DNA from: Gammaproteobacteria bacterium 45_16_T64
GTDB taxonomy: Bacteria > Pseudomonadota > Gammaproteobacteria > Pseudomonadales > Ketobacteraceae
Assembly: GCA_002162955.1 (NCBI GenBank)
Contig: MABD01000030.1
Coordinates: 84,740 to 148,739, forward strand
Direction of reading: 5' to 3'
DNA: 64,000 nt
Positions 17,516-26,484 of the stretch are shown piece by piece (position 1 is the first letter of the stretch; the number at the start of each line of letters is the position of its first letter). The position numbers and the translations under genes are program-made. A model generated the notes under the pieces. The model saw only the letters and a list, made by a program, of their open reading frames with translations, made no database searches and had not been told where the DNA came from.

Positions 17516-18709
17516 TTAACTTTTACACCACTTGGCAGGGTTGATCGGCTTACCTTGGTGGCGTAGTTCAAAGTACAACCCAGAACTGGAACGTTTTTCT
17601 GCTTTACCACTAAAGGAAACAACCTCTCCCTGTTCGACCCAGTCGCCGGGTTCCTTATTCAAAATTTCGTTGTTCCCATAGAGAGACAGGTAGCCATCAC
17701 CGTGATCGAGGATAGTCAGTAGGCCAAAGCCGCGTAACCAGTCAGAAAAGACCACTCTACCACGATGTACAGCAGTAATAGCGGTGCCCTTAGGCGCTTT
17801 AATAATGACGCCATTCCAGCGTAATTTGCCTTGGGCTCGTAGGTTGCCAAAGCGCTTACTGATGCGGCCTTTTGCTGGCCACTTTAGTTGGCCTTTTCTT
17901 TGGGAGAACGGGGTGCTGCTAATATTGGTGGGTAGGTCCGCTAATGTTTCTTGGACGGCGTCAAGTAGGACCTGTAACTCGGACTCATCAGACTTAAAGC
18001 GCTTCAACTGTGCGCCCTTGCTCTCAAGGGACTGGTTGAGTTTTGAGATAACGCGTTTGCGCCTTTCTTGAGCCTTGTTGAGTAGCACCTTGTCGGTTTC
18101 TAATTGCTTCTTGAAGCGCTCTAGCTTGTTTTGCTCACTGCTGATAGTTTGTTGGTTGTCTTTTAATTGCGTCAGAGTGTTATTAAATGTGCTGATATTT
18201 TTGATTCTGGCCTGATGGAAATAGTCGTAATATTTTAGCGCACGGGCAAGTTTCTCAGGGTTTTCTTGGTTTAACATGAGTTTTACGTATTCTTGCCGTC
18301 CAGTTTGATAAGCGGCGCTAATATCCGTCATTAGTGCTTTGGTTTGCCTATTCTTGGCGGCACTGAGCTTTTTTTGGTCTTTACGGAGTTTGAAAATGGA
18401 GGCTTTGGAAGCAAGTAAGTTTCGGTTGACGCGCTTAAGGTCTTTTTGAGTTTTACTGATTTCCAATTCGGCTTGTCTGAGGCGCTTTTCTGTATCGGTT
18501 CGACGCCCCTGGGTTTTTTTGATGATGTGGTTAAGCGATGTTATTTGTTTTTTTACTTGCGATAGTTCTTGCTCAGTAAGTTGCTCATCAACAACATCGC
18601 TAGCCTTCAGGCCGTTGCTAAAAATAAGGCTACAAAGCAACAATGCAACAGCGTGCATTGAGGCTTGTGGGCAGCAGGTCTTGGCGAAGTGCTTAAGTAA
18701 TAACATCAT
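17516..18709 (-). CDS. envC: Murein hydrolase activator EnvC family protein
   Basis: About 397 residues: a signal peptide (HAVALLLCSLIFSNGLKA), a long coiled coil (residues about 30-245, rich in Gln/Lys/Glu heptads), and a C-terminal LytM (M23) domain. The LytM zinc ligands are degenerate: RWNGVIIKAPKG stands where active enzymes have HxGxD, and LYFELRHQGKP where they have HxH. As in known EnvC, it should therefore activate amidases at the division septum and not cut peptidoglycan itself. The start is ATG 18709 (ATG 18706 is possible). It lies 25 bases downstream of gpmI in one operon. Confidence 0.92.
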   Translation of the reverse strand: MMLLLKHFAKTCCPQASMHAVALLLCSLIFSNGLKASDVVDEQLTEQELSQVKKQITSLNHIIKKTQGRRTDTEKRLRQAELEISKTQKDLKRVNRNLLASKASIFKLRKDQKKLSAAKNRQTKALMTDISAAYQTGRQEYVKLMLNQENPEKLARALKYYDYFHQARIKNISTFNNTLTQLKDNQQTISSEQNKLERFKKQLETDKVLLNKAQERRKRVISKLNQSLESKGAQLKRFKSDESELQVLLDAVQETLADLPTNISSTPFSQRKGQLKWPAKGRISKRFGNLRAQGKLRWNGVIIKAPKGTAITAVHRGRVVFSDWLRGFGLLTILDHGDGYLSLYGNNEILNKEPGDWVEQGEVVSFSGKAEKRSSSGLYFELRHQGKPINPAKWCKS

Positions 18710-18734
18710 TATCAATAGAGTTACGGGTTGGGCG

Positions 18735-20282
18735 CTATAGCAGCGCCGTACCTGTCATTTCTTCTGGCTGAGGTTCACCCATCAATTTGAGTAATGTGGG
18801 GGCGATATCAGATAAGGTACCGCCTTTTTCTTGCAGTGTTACCTCATTTTCTCCGACATAGACAAGAGGGACTAATTCGCAGGTATGGGCGGTATGGGGT
18901 TGGCCGGTGCTGCTATCTTCCATTTGCTCACAATTACCATGGTCAGCGGTGATGAGCATGTGGCCATTGACCGATTCTATAGCACTGAGCACTTTAAATA
19001 AGCACTGATCTAAGGCTTCAACAGCTTTGATTGCAGCGGGTAAAACGCCTGTATGCCCAACCATATCGCCATTGGCAAAATTACAAATAATAGCGTCAAA
19101 TTGGCCGCCAGTAATCGCATTTACGAGCTCTTCGGTGACTTCTGGTGCGCTCATCTCAGGCTGTAAGTCATAGGTTGCAACATCCGGTGAGCTGATCAGG
19201 GTACGTTTTTCGCCTTCAAACAGCGCCTCTTTACCGCCACTGAAGAAAAAGGTCACATGTGCATACTTTTCTGTTTCTGCAATGCGTAACTGAGTCTTGC
19301 CGCGTTTGCTAAGGTGTTCACCTAGTACGTTTGCTAGCGGCCTGGGCGGATAAGCGCACGGAGTGTCAATGCTATCAGCATATTCCGTTAGCATGACAAA
19401 ACTGGCTAACGTTGGGTGTTGCTTACGTTCGAATCCATCAAAGTCAGTGTCGACAAAGCTACGAGTGATCTCGCGAGCTCTATCCGCACGAAAGTTCATG
19501 AAAATGACGGCATCATTGTCAGAAATGGTAACGTTCTGCTCGTTCTTACCTGTGATGATAGTAGGCTTTACAAATTCGTCTGCAATGTCGTTCTCGTACG
19601 ATTGCGCAAGACCCTCCTGCGCCGTGGTGGCGTGATTATCTGTTTCGGCTAATGTGAGCATGTTGTAGGCGGCTTCTACCCGGTCCCAGCGATTGTCACG
19701 GTCCATCGCATAGTAACGGCCAACAATCGATGCAATTCGACCGACTCCGAGGTCCCTTAACTGCGCGTCTATCTTGTCGATAGAGTTCGCAGCCGACCGC
19801 GGTGGTGTATCCCTTCCATCCAAGAATGCATGGACATAAATGTGTTTTGCGCCACGTTTTGCTGCCATTGTTATCATGGCTTGGATGTGGTCTTCGTGAC
19901 TGTGCACACCACCGGGGGATAACAAACCCATGATGTGTACGGCCGTGTTATTTGCAATGGCTTTGTCCACAGGCTCGCATAACGCTGGATTGTCGAAGAA
20001 TTCGCCGGTTTCGATAGCTTTGGTGATGAGCGTAAAGTTCTGATATACCACACGCCCAGCCCCCAGGTTCATATGGCCAACTTCAGAGTTGCCCATTTGG
20101 CCATCGGGTAGGCCTACATCCATACCAGAACCGGAAATAAGCGTATGGGGCCGTTCGGACCACAATTTGTCCCAGCAAGGCGTGTTTGCGTGGGCGATCG
20201 CGTTGTTGTCAGTGGCTTCTCGGTGGCCCCAGCCATCAAGAATAACAAGCACGTGGGGTTTGCGGGGGGTTGTTGTGGTCAC
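18735..20282 (-). CDS. gpmI: 2,3-bisphosphoglycerate-independent phosphoglycerate mutase
   Basis: GpmI interconverts 3- and 2-phosphoglycerate in glycolysis and gluconeogenesis. About 515 residues of the alkaline-phosphatase superfamily: [12 protein letters not shown] with the first metal-binding Asp, [15 protein letters not shown] with the phosphorylated Ser, [46 protein letters not shown], and [11 protein letters not shown] with the second metal cluster. GTG 20282 has AGGTG eight bases upstream and is preferred over a longer frame. It is the first gene of the gpmI-envC-ctpA-deacetylase operon, divergent from yibN. Confidence 0.96.
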   Translation of the reverse strand: MTTTTPRKPHVLVILDGWGHREATDNNAIAHANTPCWDKLWSERPHTLISGSGMDVGLPDGQMGNSEVGHMNLGAGRVVYQNFTLITKAIETGEFFDNPALCEPVDKAIANNTAVHIMGLLSPGGVHSHEDHIQAMITMAAKRGAKHIYVHAFLDGRDTPPRSAANSIDKIDAQLRDLGVGRIASIVGRYYAMDRDNRWDRVEAAYNMLTLAETDNHATTAQEGLAQSYENDIADEFVKPTIITGKNEQNVTISDNDAVIFMNFRADRAREITRSFVDTDFDGFERKQHPTLASFVMLTEYADSIDTPCAYPPRPLANVLGEHLSKRGKTQLRIAETEKYAHVTFFFSGGKEALFEGEKRTLISSPDVATYDLQPEMSAPEVTEELVNAITGGQFDAIICNFANGDMVGHTGVLPAAIKAVEALDQCLFKVLSAIESVNGHMLITADHGNCEQMEDSSTGQPHTAHTCELVPLVYVGENEVTLQEKGGTLSDIAPTLLKLMGEPQPEEMTGTALL

Positions 20283-20488
20283 AGCGTAGACACCTATTTT
20301 TAATAAACTAACCAAATACGGTTGCTCGTGGTTTGAGCGGTTGCCATTTTACCTTAATTTAGCCGTAGATAAAGCGGCAGAGTCAGGTTTGCGTATTTCA
20401 ACCGCTAGGCTTTGCACTTTCTTCGGGAGCATATGCGTGTATACTGCTCAGCTTTAAATTTGTTGAATTATTGCTATGGGGACCGTAG

Positions 20489-20905
20489 ATGGACCGCGTG
20501 ATCGAATTTGCATTTAACCATGTCGCCCTTGTTGGTGGCTTTTTTGGCTTGTTGGCCGCGTTTTTGTTTTTGGAATCCCGCCGGGGGGGGCTCAGTGTAA
20601 GCTCTCAGCAGCTAACTAATTTAGTCAATAGTGAGGGCGCAATTGTTTTGGATGTGCGTGATCGCAAAGAATATGGTGATGGCCATATCACCGAATCCAA
20701 AAATATTCCCTTTGTTAAGCTGGAAGAGCGGATTGCGGAGTTGAATTCCCATAAAGACGCCCCCATTGTTGTTGTGTGTAAAATGGGGCAGCATTCTGGT
20801 GCGGCAGGTAAAATTTTGACGAAAAATGGTTTTGCTAATGTTCGTCGCTTAACCGGTGGAATTGGAACCTGGAGAGCTGATGGCCTTCCATTAGTGAAAG
20901 GTTGA
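20489..20905 (+). CDS. yibN: Rhodanese-like domain protein YibN
   Basis: A 138-residue membrane-anchored single rhodanese domain. The N-terminal helix (HVALVGGFFGLLAAFLFL) is followed by the rhodanese fold, with VLDVRDRKEYGDGHI and the catalytic loop CKMGQHSGAAG carrying the persulphide Cys. This order (yibN-grxC-secB) is conserved in gammaproteobacteria and divergent from gpmI. Relatives are thought to handle sulphur or affect protein export or membrane insertion; the exact role here is inferred only. A good GGGGA ribosome-binding site precedes the start. Confidence 0.9.
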   Translation: MDRVIEFAFNHVALVGGFFGLLAAFLFLESRRGGLSVSSQQLTNLVNSEGAIVLDVRDRKEYGDGHITESKNIPFVKLEERIAELNSHKDAPIVVVCKMGQHSGAAGKILTKNGFANVRRLTGGIGTWRADGLPLVKG

Positions 20906-20980
20906 TTGATTTGTGTCGTTGAGATAGTCCAACTATTGAAATGTTTGCCTAAGTAAGTAACAAGAGTATCAATTCGTATT

Positions 20981-21244
20981 ATGAAAGCAGTAACTCTCTA
21001 TACCACACCCTGGTGCCCCTATTGCGTTCGTGCTAAGCACTTGCTGGCAAGTAAAGGTGTCGAATTTGAAGATAAAGACGTATCCCGAGCCCCTGCGTTA
21101 AAGAAAGAGATGGTTAAACGTAGCGGCAGGCAAACGGTTCCTCAAATTTGGATTGGGACAGAGCATATTGGTGGCTGTGACGAGTTATATGCACTAGAGC
21201 GTTCAGGCCGTCTTGAGCCCATGCTGACGGCTACTAGCGCCTAA
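20981..21244 (+). CDS. grxC: Glutaredoxin 3
   Basis: An 87-residue dithiol glutaredoxin. The active site is CPYC in TTPWCPYCVRAKHLL, followed by the cis-Pro motif TVPQIWIG and the glutathione-binding GGCDELYAL. It reduces disulphides and glutathione mixed disulphides in the cytoplasm. It lies between yibN and secB, 75 and 41 bases away, probably as one transcript. Confidence 0.96.
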   Translation: MKAVTLYTTPWCPYCVRAKHLLASKGVEFEDKDVSRAPALKKEMVKRSGRQTVPQIWIGTEHIGGCDELYALERSGRLEPMLTATSA

Positions 21245-21285
21245 ACATAACAATCAAATAACTATTTTAGAAAGGAATGTCGACA

Positions 21286-21762
21286 ATGGCTGAAGCAGCG
21301 CAACAAAAAAATAATTTCCAATTACAACGCTTGTATCTAAAAGACTTGTCCTTTGAAGCACCTAATGCGCCGGGTGTGTTTAAGAAAGAATGGAAACCGG
21401 AAGTTAACCTAGAAGTTAATAATACCTCGAGTGTTATTGAAGGCAATGTTCACGAAGTGGTACTTAAAGTGACCGTTACTGCAAAAGTAGAAGACAAGAC
21501 TGCCTTTATCGTAGAAGTTCAGCAGGCAGGTTTGTTTACTATCGAAGGCATTGAAGGTGTACAGCTTGAGCATGTACTTAAAGGTGTTTGTGCAAACATC
21601 CTATTCCCTTATGCACGTGAAGCCGTATCGGACGTTGTCTCTCGGGGCACATTCCCTCAGCTATTGTTACAGCCAATTAATTTTGAAGCTGCTTTTGCAG
21701 AGCAAGTACGACGTCAACAGCAAGCTCAAAAAGATAAAGCTGATGGCGAAGCCACTCACTGA
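21286..21762 (+). CDS. secB: Protein-export chaperone SecB
   Basis: A 158-residue tetrameric chaperone that keeps preproteins unfolded and passes them to SecA. Family blocks are present: FQLQRLYLKDLSFEAPNAPGVF, the acidic SecA-binding strand region, GVCANILFPYAREAVSDVVSRG, and PQLLLQPINFEAAF. An in-frame ATG at 21277 is immediately next to the AAAGGA sequence, whereas ATG 21286 lies nine bases from it and gives MAEAAQ, the usual start. It is followed by a strong terminator. Confidence 0.97.
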   Translation: MAEAAQQKNNFQLQRLYLKDLSFEAPNAPGVFKKEWKPEVNLEVNNTSSVIEGNVHEVVLKVTVTAKVEDKTAFIVEVQQAGLFTIEGIEGVQLEHVLKGVCANILFPYAREAVSDVVSRGTFPQLLLQPINFEAAFAEQVRRQQQAQKDKADGEATH

Positions 21763-21800
21763 GTGTAATCGACGCCAACGAGCTTGTTAGCTTGTAGATA

Positions 21801-21839
21801 GATAAAGAAAAACCCGCCAGTTGCGGGTTTTTCTTTATC
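21801..21839 (+). terminator. Rho-independent terminator after secB
   Basis: A perfect 17-bp stem (21801-21817 with 21823-21839) encloses the loop CAGTT, and a run of five T lies within the 3' arm. It closes the yibN-grxC-secB unit and shows that the in-frame codon at 21821 is not the trmL start. Confidence 0.85.
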
Positions 21840-21868
21840 TGATGATAATGTTTGATGAGGAAGTAGTG

Positions 21869-22324
21869 ATGTTTAATATCGTACTGTTCGAGCCGGAGAT
21901 CCCACCTAACACGGGCAATATTATTCGGCTGGCGGCAAACACCGGTTGCAAGTTGCACTTAATTGAACCGCTTGGTTTTGATTTGGATGAAAAGAAGCTG
22001 CGCCGTGCAGGACTTGATTATCATGAGTTTGCCGACTTGAGTACCTACCCAAGTTATGAGGCTTTTATTGCGTCGGAGAACCCTGAGAATATCTATGGTT
22101 TGACTACAAAAGGTACGCGCAGTCATGCTGAAGTACACTTTTCCAAGGGTGATTATTTACTCTTTGGTCCGGAAACTCGAGGGCTGCCTGCTGAAATAAG
22201 AGAAGGGCTTGGCCAGGAGTATTGTTTGCGAATCCCAATGTTGCCGGAGAGTCGTAGCCTGAATTTATCGAATTCAGTTGCCGTGATTGTATACGAGGCC
22301 TGGCGGCAAATAGGATTTGAGTAG
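21869..22324 (+). CDS. trmL: tRNA (cytidine/uridine-34-2'-O)-methyltransferase TrmL
   Basis: A 151-residue minimal SPOUT methyltransferase that methylates the wobble ribose of leucine tRNAs. Diagnostic motifs are [48 protein letters not shown] and the knot segment [22 protein letters not shown] 21869 has GAGGAAG upstream at proper spacing; the longer in-frame starts fall in or near the secB terminator. It is a neighbour of secB, as in Pseudomonas. Confidence 0.95.
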   Translation: MFNIVLFEPEIPPNTGNIIRLAANTGCKLHLIEPLGFDLDEKKLRRAGLDYHEFADLSTYPSYEAFIASENPENIYGLTTKGTRSHAEVHFSKGDYLLFGPETRGLPAEIREGLGQEYCLRIPMLPESRSLNLSNSVAVIVYEAWRQIGFE

Positions 22325-22393
22325 TTTGAATATGATTCCATAATACTGGAAATATGGTTGAATTGTGACTGGTTGTCCTTTAAGGTGTAGTTT

Positions 22394-22690
22394 ATGGAAC
22401 TTGTAAAAACAGCGCAAAAACTTGAAGCATTAGGTAATCCTACGCGCCTAGGGATTTTTAAACTATTGGTGCAAGCAGGAAAAAAAGGTCTACCGGTAGG
22501 AGATATTCAAAAGTCTCTTGGGGTGCCCGCTTCAACGTTATCTCATCATATTGCTAAATTGGTAAATACCGGTTTGGTCGTGCAACGGCGTGAAAGTAGG
22601 ACGCTGTTTTGTGTTGCCGATTATGTGGTGATGCAAGATCTTATCGGTTACCTTGTTGATAAGTGTTGTGTAAAGGACAGTTGCTGTTAA
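22394..22690 (+). CDS. ArsR-family transcriptional regulator
   Basis: A 98-residue winged-helix protein: KLEALGNPTRLGIFKLLVQAG, recognition helix VPASTLSHHIAKLVNTGLV, and wing QRRESRTLFCVAD. The C-terminus is Cys-rich (KCCVKDSCC), suggesting metal, metalloid or thiol sensing, although the classical ELCVCDL metal motif is absent. It lies 50-60 bases before the glutathione-synthetase homologue in the same direction, so the two may be co-transcribed and functionally linked (thiol/metalloid stress). That link is inference. Confidence 0.85.
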   Translation: MELVKTAQKLEALGNPTRLGIFKLLVQAGKKGLPVGDIQKSLGVPASTLSHHIAKLVNTGLVVQRRESRTLFCVADYVVMQDLIGYLVDKCCVKDSCC

Positions 22691-22752
22691 AGCGTGAGGC
22701 AGGTGTTTTTTTGGTTTTATAATTCGACTAAACTAGAATAATGGTAATGATT

Positions 22753-23754
22753 ATGAAAGATGAGCGTACGATAGTATTTTTAATGGATTCTTATAAGACA
22801 CTGAACTTACAGACGGATACTTCTCTTCTTTTGATGGAGGTGCTTATTGAGCGAGGGCATCGTGTGTTATGGCTAGAACCCGCACAGTTAACCCTGCAGC
22901 ATGATAGTGTGATGGGGGAGGTACGAGCCGTCAGAAGCGTTGCACCGTTTGAGTTAGCACCGATGTTTGCCCTGGCCCTAGATCAATGTGATGGACTCTT
23001 AGTACGAATTGATCCACCGGTTGACAGCTACTACTTTCACATAACCTACATACTGGATTACCTTTGTTCATCTGTTGTTCAATTCAATGACACCGCGGCG
23101 TTGAGGAATTTTAACGAAAAAGTATTACCACTACGTTGGCCTGAGCTGGCACCACCCAGTCTAGTGACAAGTGATAGCGCTAAATTGCTGTCATTTCGAG
23201 AGAAACATCAAGATATCGTAGTGAAGCCTTTGGATGATTGTTCTGGGCGGGGAGTTACTCGCTATCAACAGGTTGATGACCTGGCCCTAGACAACTTGAC
23301 GGCAGAAGTTCTCGATACACATCAAAAGCCTCGTTTTGTGATGGCTCAGCGCTTTTTACCTGCGGTAAGTCAGGGCGACAAGCGGGTGTTTCTTCTACGC
23401 GGGGAGGTAATCGGTTACGTGAATAGAGTGCCTCGGCAAGGGCAGTTCTTGGCCAACATTCATCAAGGGGCGTTGTGTGAAGCGACGGAATTGTCGGAAA
23501 AAGAGGTGGCTGCAATTGACAAGATAGTCCCTTTTCTCCGAGAAAATGGGCTGTTTTTCGTGGGTGTGGATTTTATCGGTGGTTTCCTGACAGAGGTTAA
23601 TTTGACTAGCCCTTCGGCGATTCGCCAAATTAATCAGGTCATGGGAGAAGATGTTCACCTGTATATGGTTGATCGGATACTGTCAGAAATAGCAGAACAG
23701 AACGCAGGCCCTAGCATGCCGTTGTGGACCTGTTGCGTTAAGTCAGTCGCATAA
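22753..23754 (+). CDS. gshB: Glutathione synthetase (GshB) family ATP-grasp protein
   Basis: 333 residues. The layout matches GshB: an N-terminal substrate-binding domain with LLVRIDPPVDSYY and ITYILDYL, then the ATP-grasp core with VVKPLDDCSGRGVTR, VMAQRFLPAV...GDKRVFLLRGE and FFVGVDFIGGFLTEVNLTSPS. GshB ligates glycine to gamma-glutamylcysteine. Several segments depart from the standard family, for example LDDCSGRG replaces LDGMGG. It may therefore be a divergent GshB or a paralogue with another amino-acid substrate; no gshA is in view. It directly precedes the MSHA operon but is probably separate, with 150 bases between. Confidence 0.8.
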   Translation: MKDERTIVFLMDSYKTLNLQTDTSLLLMEVLIERGHRVLWLEPAQLTLQHDSVMGEVRAVRSVAPFELAPMFALALDQCDGLLVRIDPPVDSYYFHITYILDYLCSSVVQFNDTAALRNFNEKVLPLRWPELAPPSLVTSDSAKLLSFREKHQDIVVKPLDDCSGRGVTRYQQVDDLALDNLTAEVLDTHQKPRFVMAQRFLPAVSQGDKRVFLLRGEVIGYVNRVPRQGQFLANIHQGALCEATELSEKEVAAIDKIVPFLRENGLFFVGVDFIGGFLTEVNLTSPSAIRQINQVMGEDVHLYMVDRILSEIAEQNAGPSMPLWTCCVKSVA

Positions 23755-23904
23755 GTACCTGATTTAATTAGGCTGGAGTGCAACGAAAGACACTTTTGGC
23801 GGTTTTGACAGGCTTAAATCAGAGCCTAAGGATGCGCATTGCCAAGTCTGGTCTACACTCGAAGTAAGAGCCTATCGAAATAAGGTTTGTATGAGTGGTT
23901 GTCG

Positions 23905-24915
23905 ATGTTGCAAGCGTTAAAGAAAATACTTCAAAGAGGGCGCCAAGGAAAGGCCGAGGTACTGGGAGTTGAAATCTCACCGGAAGGCCTTTCTATTGCC
24001 TGTTTATCTATTGGATCCGGCCAGATCGTATCCCATGACTTTCGCAGCTGTGGACCTGGGGAGTGGCCTGATCAATTAATTGAATTGGTAAGGCAGTATA
24101 ACCTCAGCGGATTGGATGCATACTTCTCCCTACATCCCAAGTTCTACAATATGCTATTGGTCGATGCTCCTGATGTTGATGATGCCGAGCTCAGTGATGC
24201 GGTTCGCTGGCGGGTAAAAGATCTTATCTCACAAGCGCTAGATGATGTGGTTGTTGATGTTTTTCGGTTGCCTCCTGAGGCTTATCGAGGACGAATGAAT
24301 ATGATTTATGCATCCATAGTTGAGCGCCAAGTTGTATTGTCTATTGTAGAAGCCTCTGATAATGCGGGGCTTAACCTTGCATCCATTGGTATTAATGAAC
24401 TCTCACTTTGCCAATACGGTAAACAGCTGGATGGCGTTGAGAATGCGGGGTTGGCTTTTGTTACCTTAGAGGAGCATGGGGGAGTAATTAATCTCACGGA
24501 GAATGGGTTGCTCTTTTTGTCTCGCACCATTGATATCGGGCTAAATGATCTTGCTCAAGGGGAAACCGTCGGGGAATTATCCTTGGATAATGGCTCTCGA
24601 ATCGATGCGTTGGCTTTGGATATACAAAGATCCCTTGATTACTACGAGAGTCAGTTGGGTAAGTCGGGCGCGGTAAGAATCATTTTTCTACCGACTGATG
24701 AACGGATTGCCCAAATTATAGAAGACCTTAAAGGTAAGGTGAGTATAGAGTTAGAGATTCTCGATCTAGCTGGGTTATTTGAGCTTGAAGAGAGTGAGTC
24801 CAAGGGACTAGATTTGAGCTGTATGTCAATTGGTGCGGCGTTATTTGGCAGTCAATCAGAACAAAGTAAAACGATGAAGGGGGGGGCCCGTGGAGCAGTT
24901 CTCTCAACAAGTTAA
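23905..24915 (+). CDS. mshI: MSHA pilus biogenesis protein MshI (PilM-like)
   Basis: About 336 residues. It resembles the actin-like PilM/MshI proteins that form the cytoplasmic ring of the type IV pilus inner-membrane complex: VLGVEISPEGLSIACL at the N-terminus, DAVRWRVKDLISQALDDVVVDVFRLP, and ALDIQRSLDYYESQLG. No membrane segment is present. ATG 23905 is preferred over TTG 23887. It is the first gene of the MSHA operon, and its end overlaps the next start by 26 bases. The upstream region has TTGACA at 23805-23810 without a convincing -10. mshH, which precedes mshI in Vibrio, is absent. Confidence 0.85.
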   Translation: MLQALKKILQRGRQGKAEVLGVEISPEGLSIACLSIGSGQIVSHDFRSCGPGEWPDQLIELVRQYNLSGLDAYFSLHPKFYNMLLVDAPDVDDAELSDAVRWRVKDLISQALDDVVVDVFRLPPEAYRGRMNMIYASIVERQVVLSIVEASDNAGLNLASIGINELSLCQYGKQLDGVENAGLAFVTLEEHGGVINLTENGLLFLSRTIDIGLNDLAQGETVGELSLDNGSRIDALALDIQRSLDYYESQLGKSGAVRIIFLPTDERIAQIIEDLKGKVSIELEILDLAGLFELEESESKGLDLSCMSIGAALFGSQSEQSKTMKGGARGAVLSTS

Positions 24916-25522
24916 TTTCTATCGAGATGAATTTAAAAAGACGGTCGTTTTCCTTTCGTCAGTTCAGATAATGGCTATCGTTGGGGCATTGTCGTTCGTT
25001 TTCGTAGTGCTTTCAATCGCACAGTTGAGCATGATGAGTTCGTTAAAAGAAAGTGCACAAATAGCATTTGAACAAAAAGCCAAAATGCGAGAGCAACTCG
25101 ATAGTATTGAAGCCAATTTCGTTGAACCCACCGAGGATCCAAACATTTTGGCCGAGATGAATCGGATGGATGTGACTATCGTCGAAAAAAAGAAGTTGGT
25201 GGATTTTCTTGGCGGGCAATCAGACAAGAAGAATTTTTCGTTCTCAACGGTAATGGATAGCTTGGCGAAAAAGAATATCGGTGGTATATGGCTGACGAAA
25301 TTAATCATTAAAACAGAGGGTAATCAATATCGTTTGGTCGGGAATACGCAGCACCCCGACTTGATACCAAAATATATCGATCAATTAAAAACATCGGACG
25401 TCTTGGTAGGTACCTCATTTGGCTTGTTCGATTTGGAAAGGCCAGAGAAGGGTGAAGGTTATCTAAAATTTGTACTGAGTAGTGAGGGTATCGTCGGTGG
25501 ATCTGAAGTTACAAGTCGCTAA
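24890..25522 (+). CDS. MSHA biogenesis protein, PilN-like
   Basis: 210 residues beginning with a GTG that follows AAGGGGGG. QVNFYRDEFKK at the N-terminus is the cytoplasmic peptide that in PilN binds PilM. It is followed by one TM helix (residues about 24-45), a coiled coil, and a ferredoxin-like periplasmic domain (GGIWLTKLIIKTEGNQYRLVGNT). It would link the MshI ring to the PilO-like protein. It overlaps both neighbours, indicating translational coupling. Confidence 0.82.
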   Translation: MEQFSQQVNFYRDEFKKTVVFLSSVQIMAIVGALSFVFVVLSIAQLSMMSSLKESAQIAFEQKAKMREQLDSIEANFVEPTEDPNILAEMNRMDVTIVEKKKLVDFLGGQSDKKNFSFSTVMDSLAKKNIGGIWLTKLIIKTEGNQYRLVGNTQHPDLIPKYIDQLKTSDVLVGTSFGLFDLERPEKGEGYLKFVLSSEGIVGGSEVTSR

Positions 25523-26153
25523 AACCATTGAGAAAGTTGATGGATTGAGCTCGAGAGAGCGGGTGATTATTGTGGTTACCGCGATTGCTTTCATATTTGG
25601 CACCTATAACCAGTTTGTATTGGCCCCATTTCTTGAAACTAGAAGTACGTTAAAAAAAGAAATGGCCGATATAGTACCTGAGATGGAGGTAATGCAAAAT
25701 ACCATAGAATCCCTGGTTGAAAGGCAAGCCAGAGACCCAAATGTTGCACTGCGCAGTGCCATTAAAGAGAAGAAAGAGAGAATAGAAGCGTTGGACGATG
25801 TTATTGAAAGTGAAACCAAACGATTGATCGACCCAGAAAAAATGCCAAAGATACTGGGTTACCTCCTTAGTCGAAGGTCGTCACTTAGCATCAATAGTGT
25901 GAAGAGTGCATCTGGTGAACCCATCATGTTTGAGGGTGAGGAAAAGCCGATGGGGCTATTTAAACATGAGTTGAAAATAGAACTAGAAGGAAGTTACCAG
26001 CAAGTCCAAGTGTACTTGGGGAAGATTGAAGAATTGGCCGAGCAAGTGTATTGGGATGATATGGTATTTGAAATGAAAGAGTATCCAACGGGCACATTAC
26101 GGCTCAATGTACATACGATGAGCACTAGCAAGGAGTTGATCGGTGTCTATTAG
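25497..26153 (+). CDS. mshJ: MSHA biogenesis protein MshJ (PilO-like)
   Basis: About 218 residues: a short cytoplasmic tail, one TM helix (VIIVVTAIAFIFGTYNQFV), a coiled coil rich in Glu/Lys, and a PilO-type periplasmic domain (HELKIELEGSYQQVQVYLGKIEEL). GTG 25497 lies eight bases after GAGGG and is preferred over GTG 25482. It partners the PilN-like protein in the inner-membrane alignment complex. The 3' end overlaps mshK by 11 bases. Confidence 0.82.
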   Translation: MDLKLQVAKTIEKVDGLSSRERVIIVVTAIAFIFGTYNQFVLAPFLETRSTLKKEMADIVPEMEVMQNTIESLVERQARDPNVALRSAIKEKKERIEALDDVIESETKRLIDPEKMPKILGYLLSRRSSLSINSVKSASGEPIMFEGEEKPMGLFKHELKIELEGSYQQVQVYLGKIEELAEQVYWDDMVFEMKEYPTGTLRLNVHTMSTSKELIGVY

Positions 26154-26484
26154 CAAAAGGGGGGTTCTATTGCCGGTACTTGCTGTTTTTGCGTCTAGCG
26201 CTGTGACGGCGGAATCTTCCGATCCAATGAAACCCCCTGCGCACTTAATTAGTAATGTTGCATCGGAACACGTGGCTGCTGGATCGATTGAATTGCAAAT
26301 GATATTGATATCGAAAAATAGGAAGGTTGCTGTTATCAATGACAAAATGATGAGAGAAGGTGATGTCAAAAATGGCATCACTCTTATATCTATCAACAAG
26401 CACAAAGTGTCCGTAAAGAGGCAGGGTAAGGTGATTGATTTGAAACTTAAATCAGTGAAAACAAAGAAAGGGTTAGCTAAGTGA
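26143..26484 (+). CDS. mshK: MSHA biogenesis protein MshK (PilP-like)
   Basis: A 113-residue secreted protein starting at GTG. The signal peptide is GVLLPVLAVFASSAVTAES; the motif SDPMKPPAHL then resembles the start of PilP/GspC-like domains, followed by a small beta domain (LQMILISKNRKVAVINDKMM, GVKNGITLISINKHKVSV-type strands). It would couple the inner-membrane complex to the MshL secretin. It overlaps mshJ and mshL. Confidence 0.8.
   Translation: MSISKRGVLLPVLAVFASSAVTAESSDPMKPPAHLISNVASEHVAAGSIELQMILISKNRKVAVINDKMMREGDVKNGITLISINKHKVSVKRQGKVIDLKLKSVKTKKGLAK

Noticed and set aside
17516-17800. EnvC as an active M23 peptidase
   Set aside because: The zinc-ligand positions of the LytM domain are replaced, so it is annotated as an activator.
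23755-23904. A sigma-54 promoter before the MSHA operon
   Set aside because: TGGC occurs at about 23797, but no GC doublet lies at the required distance.
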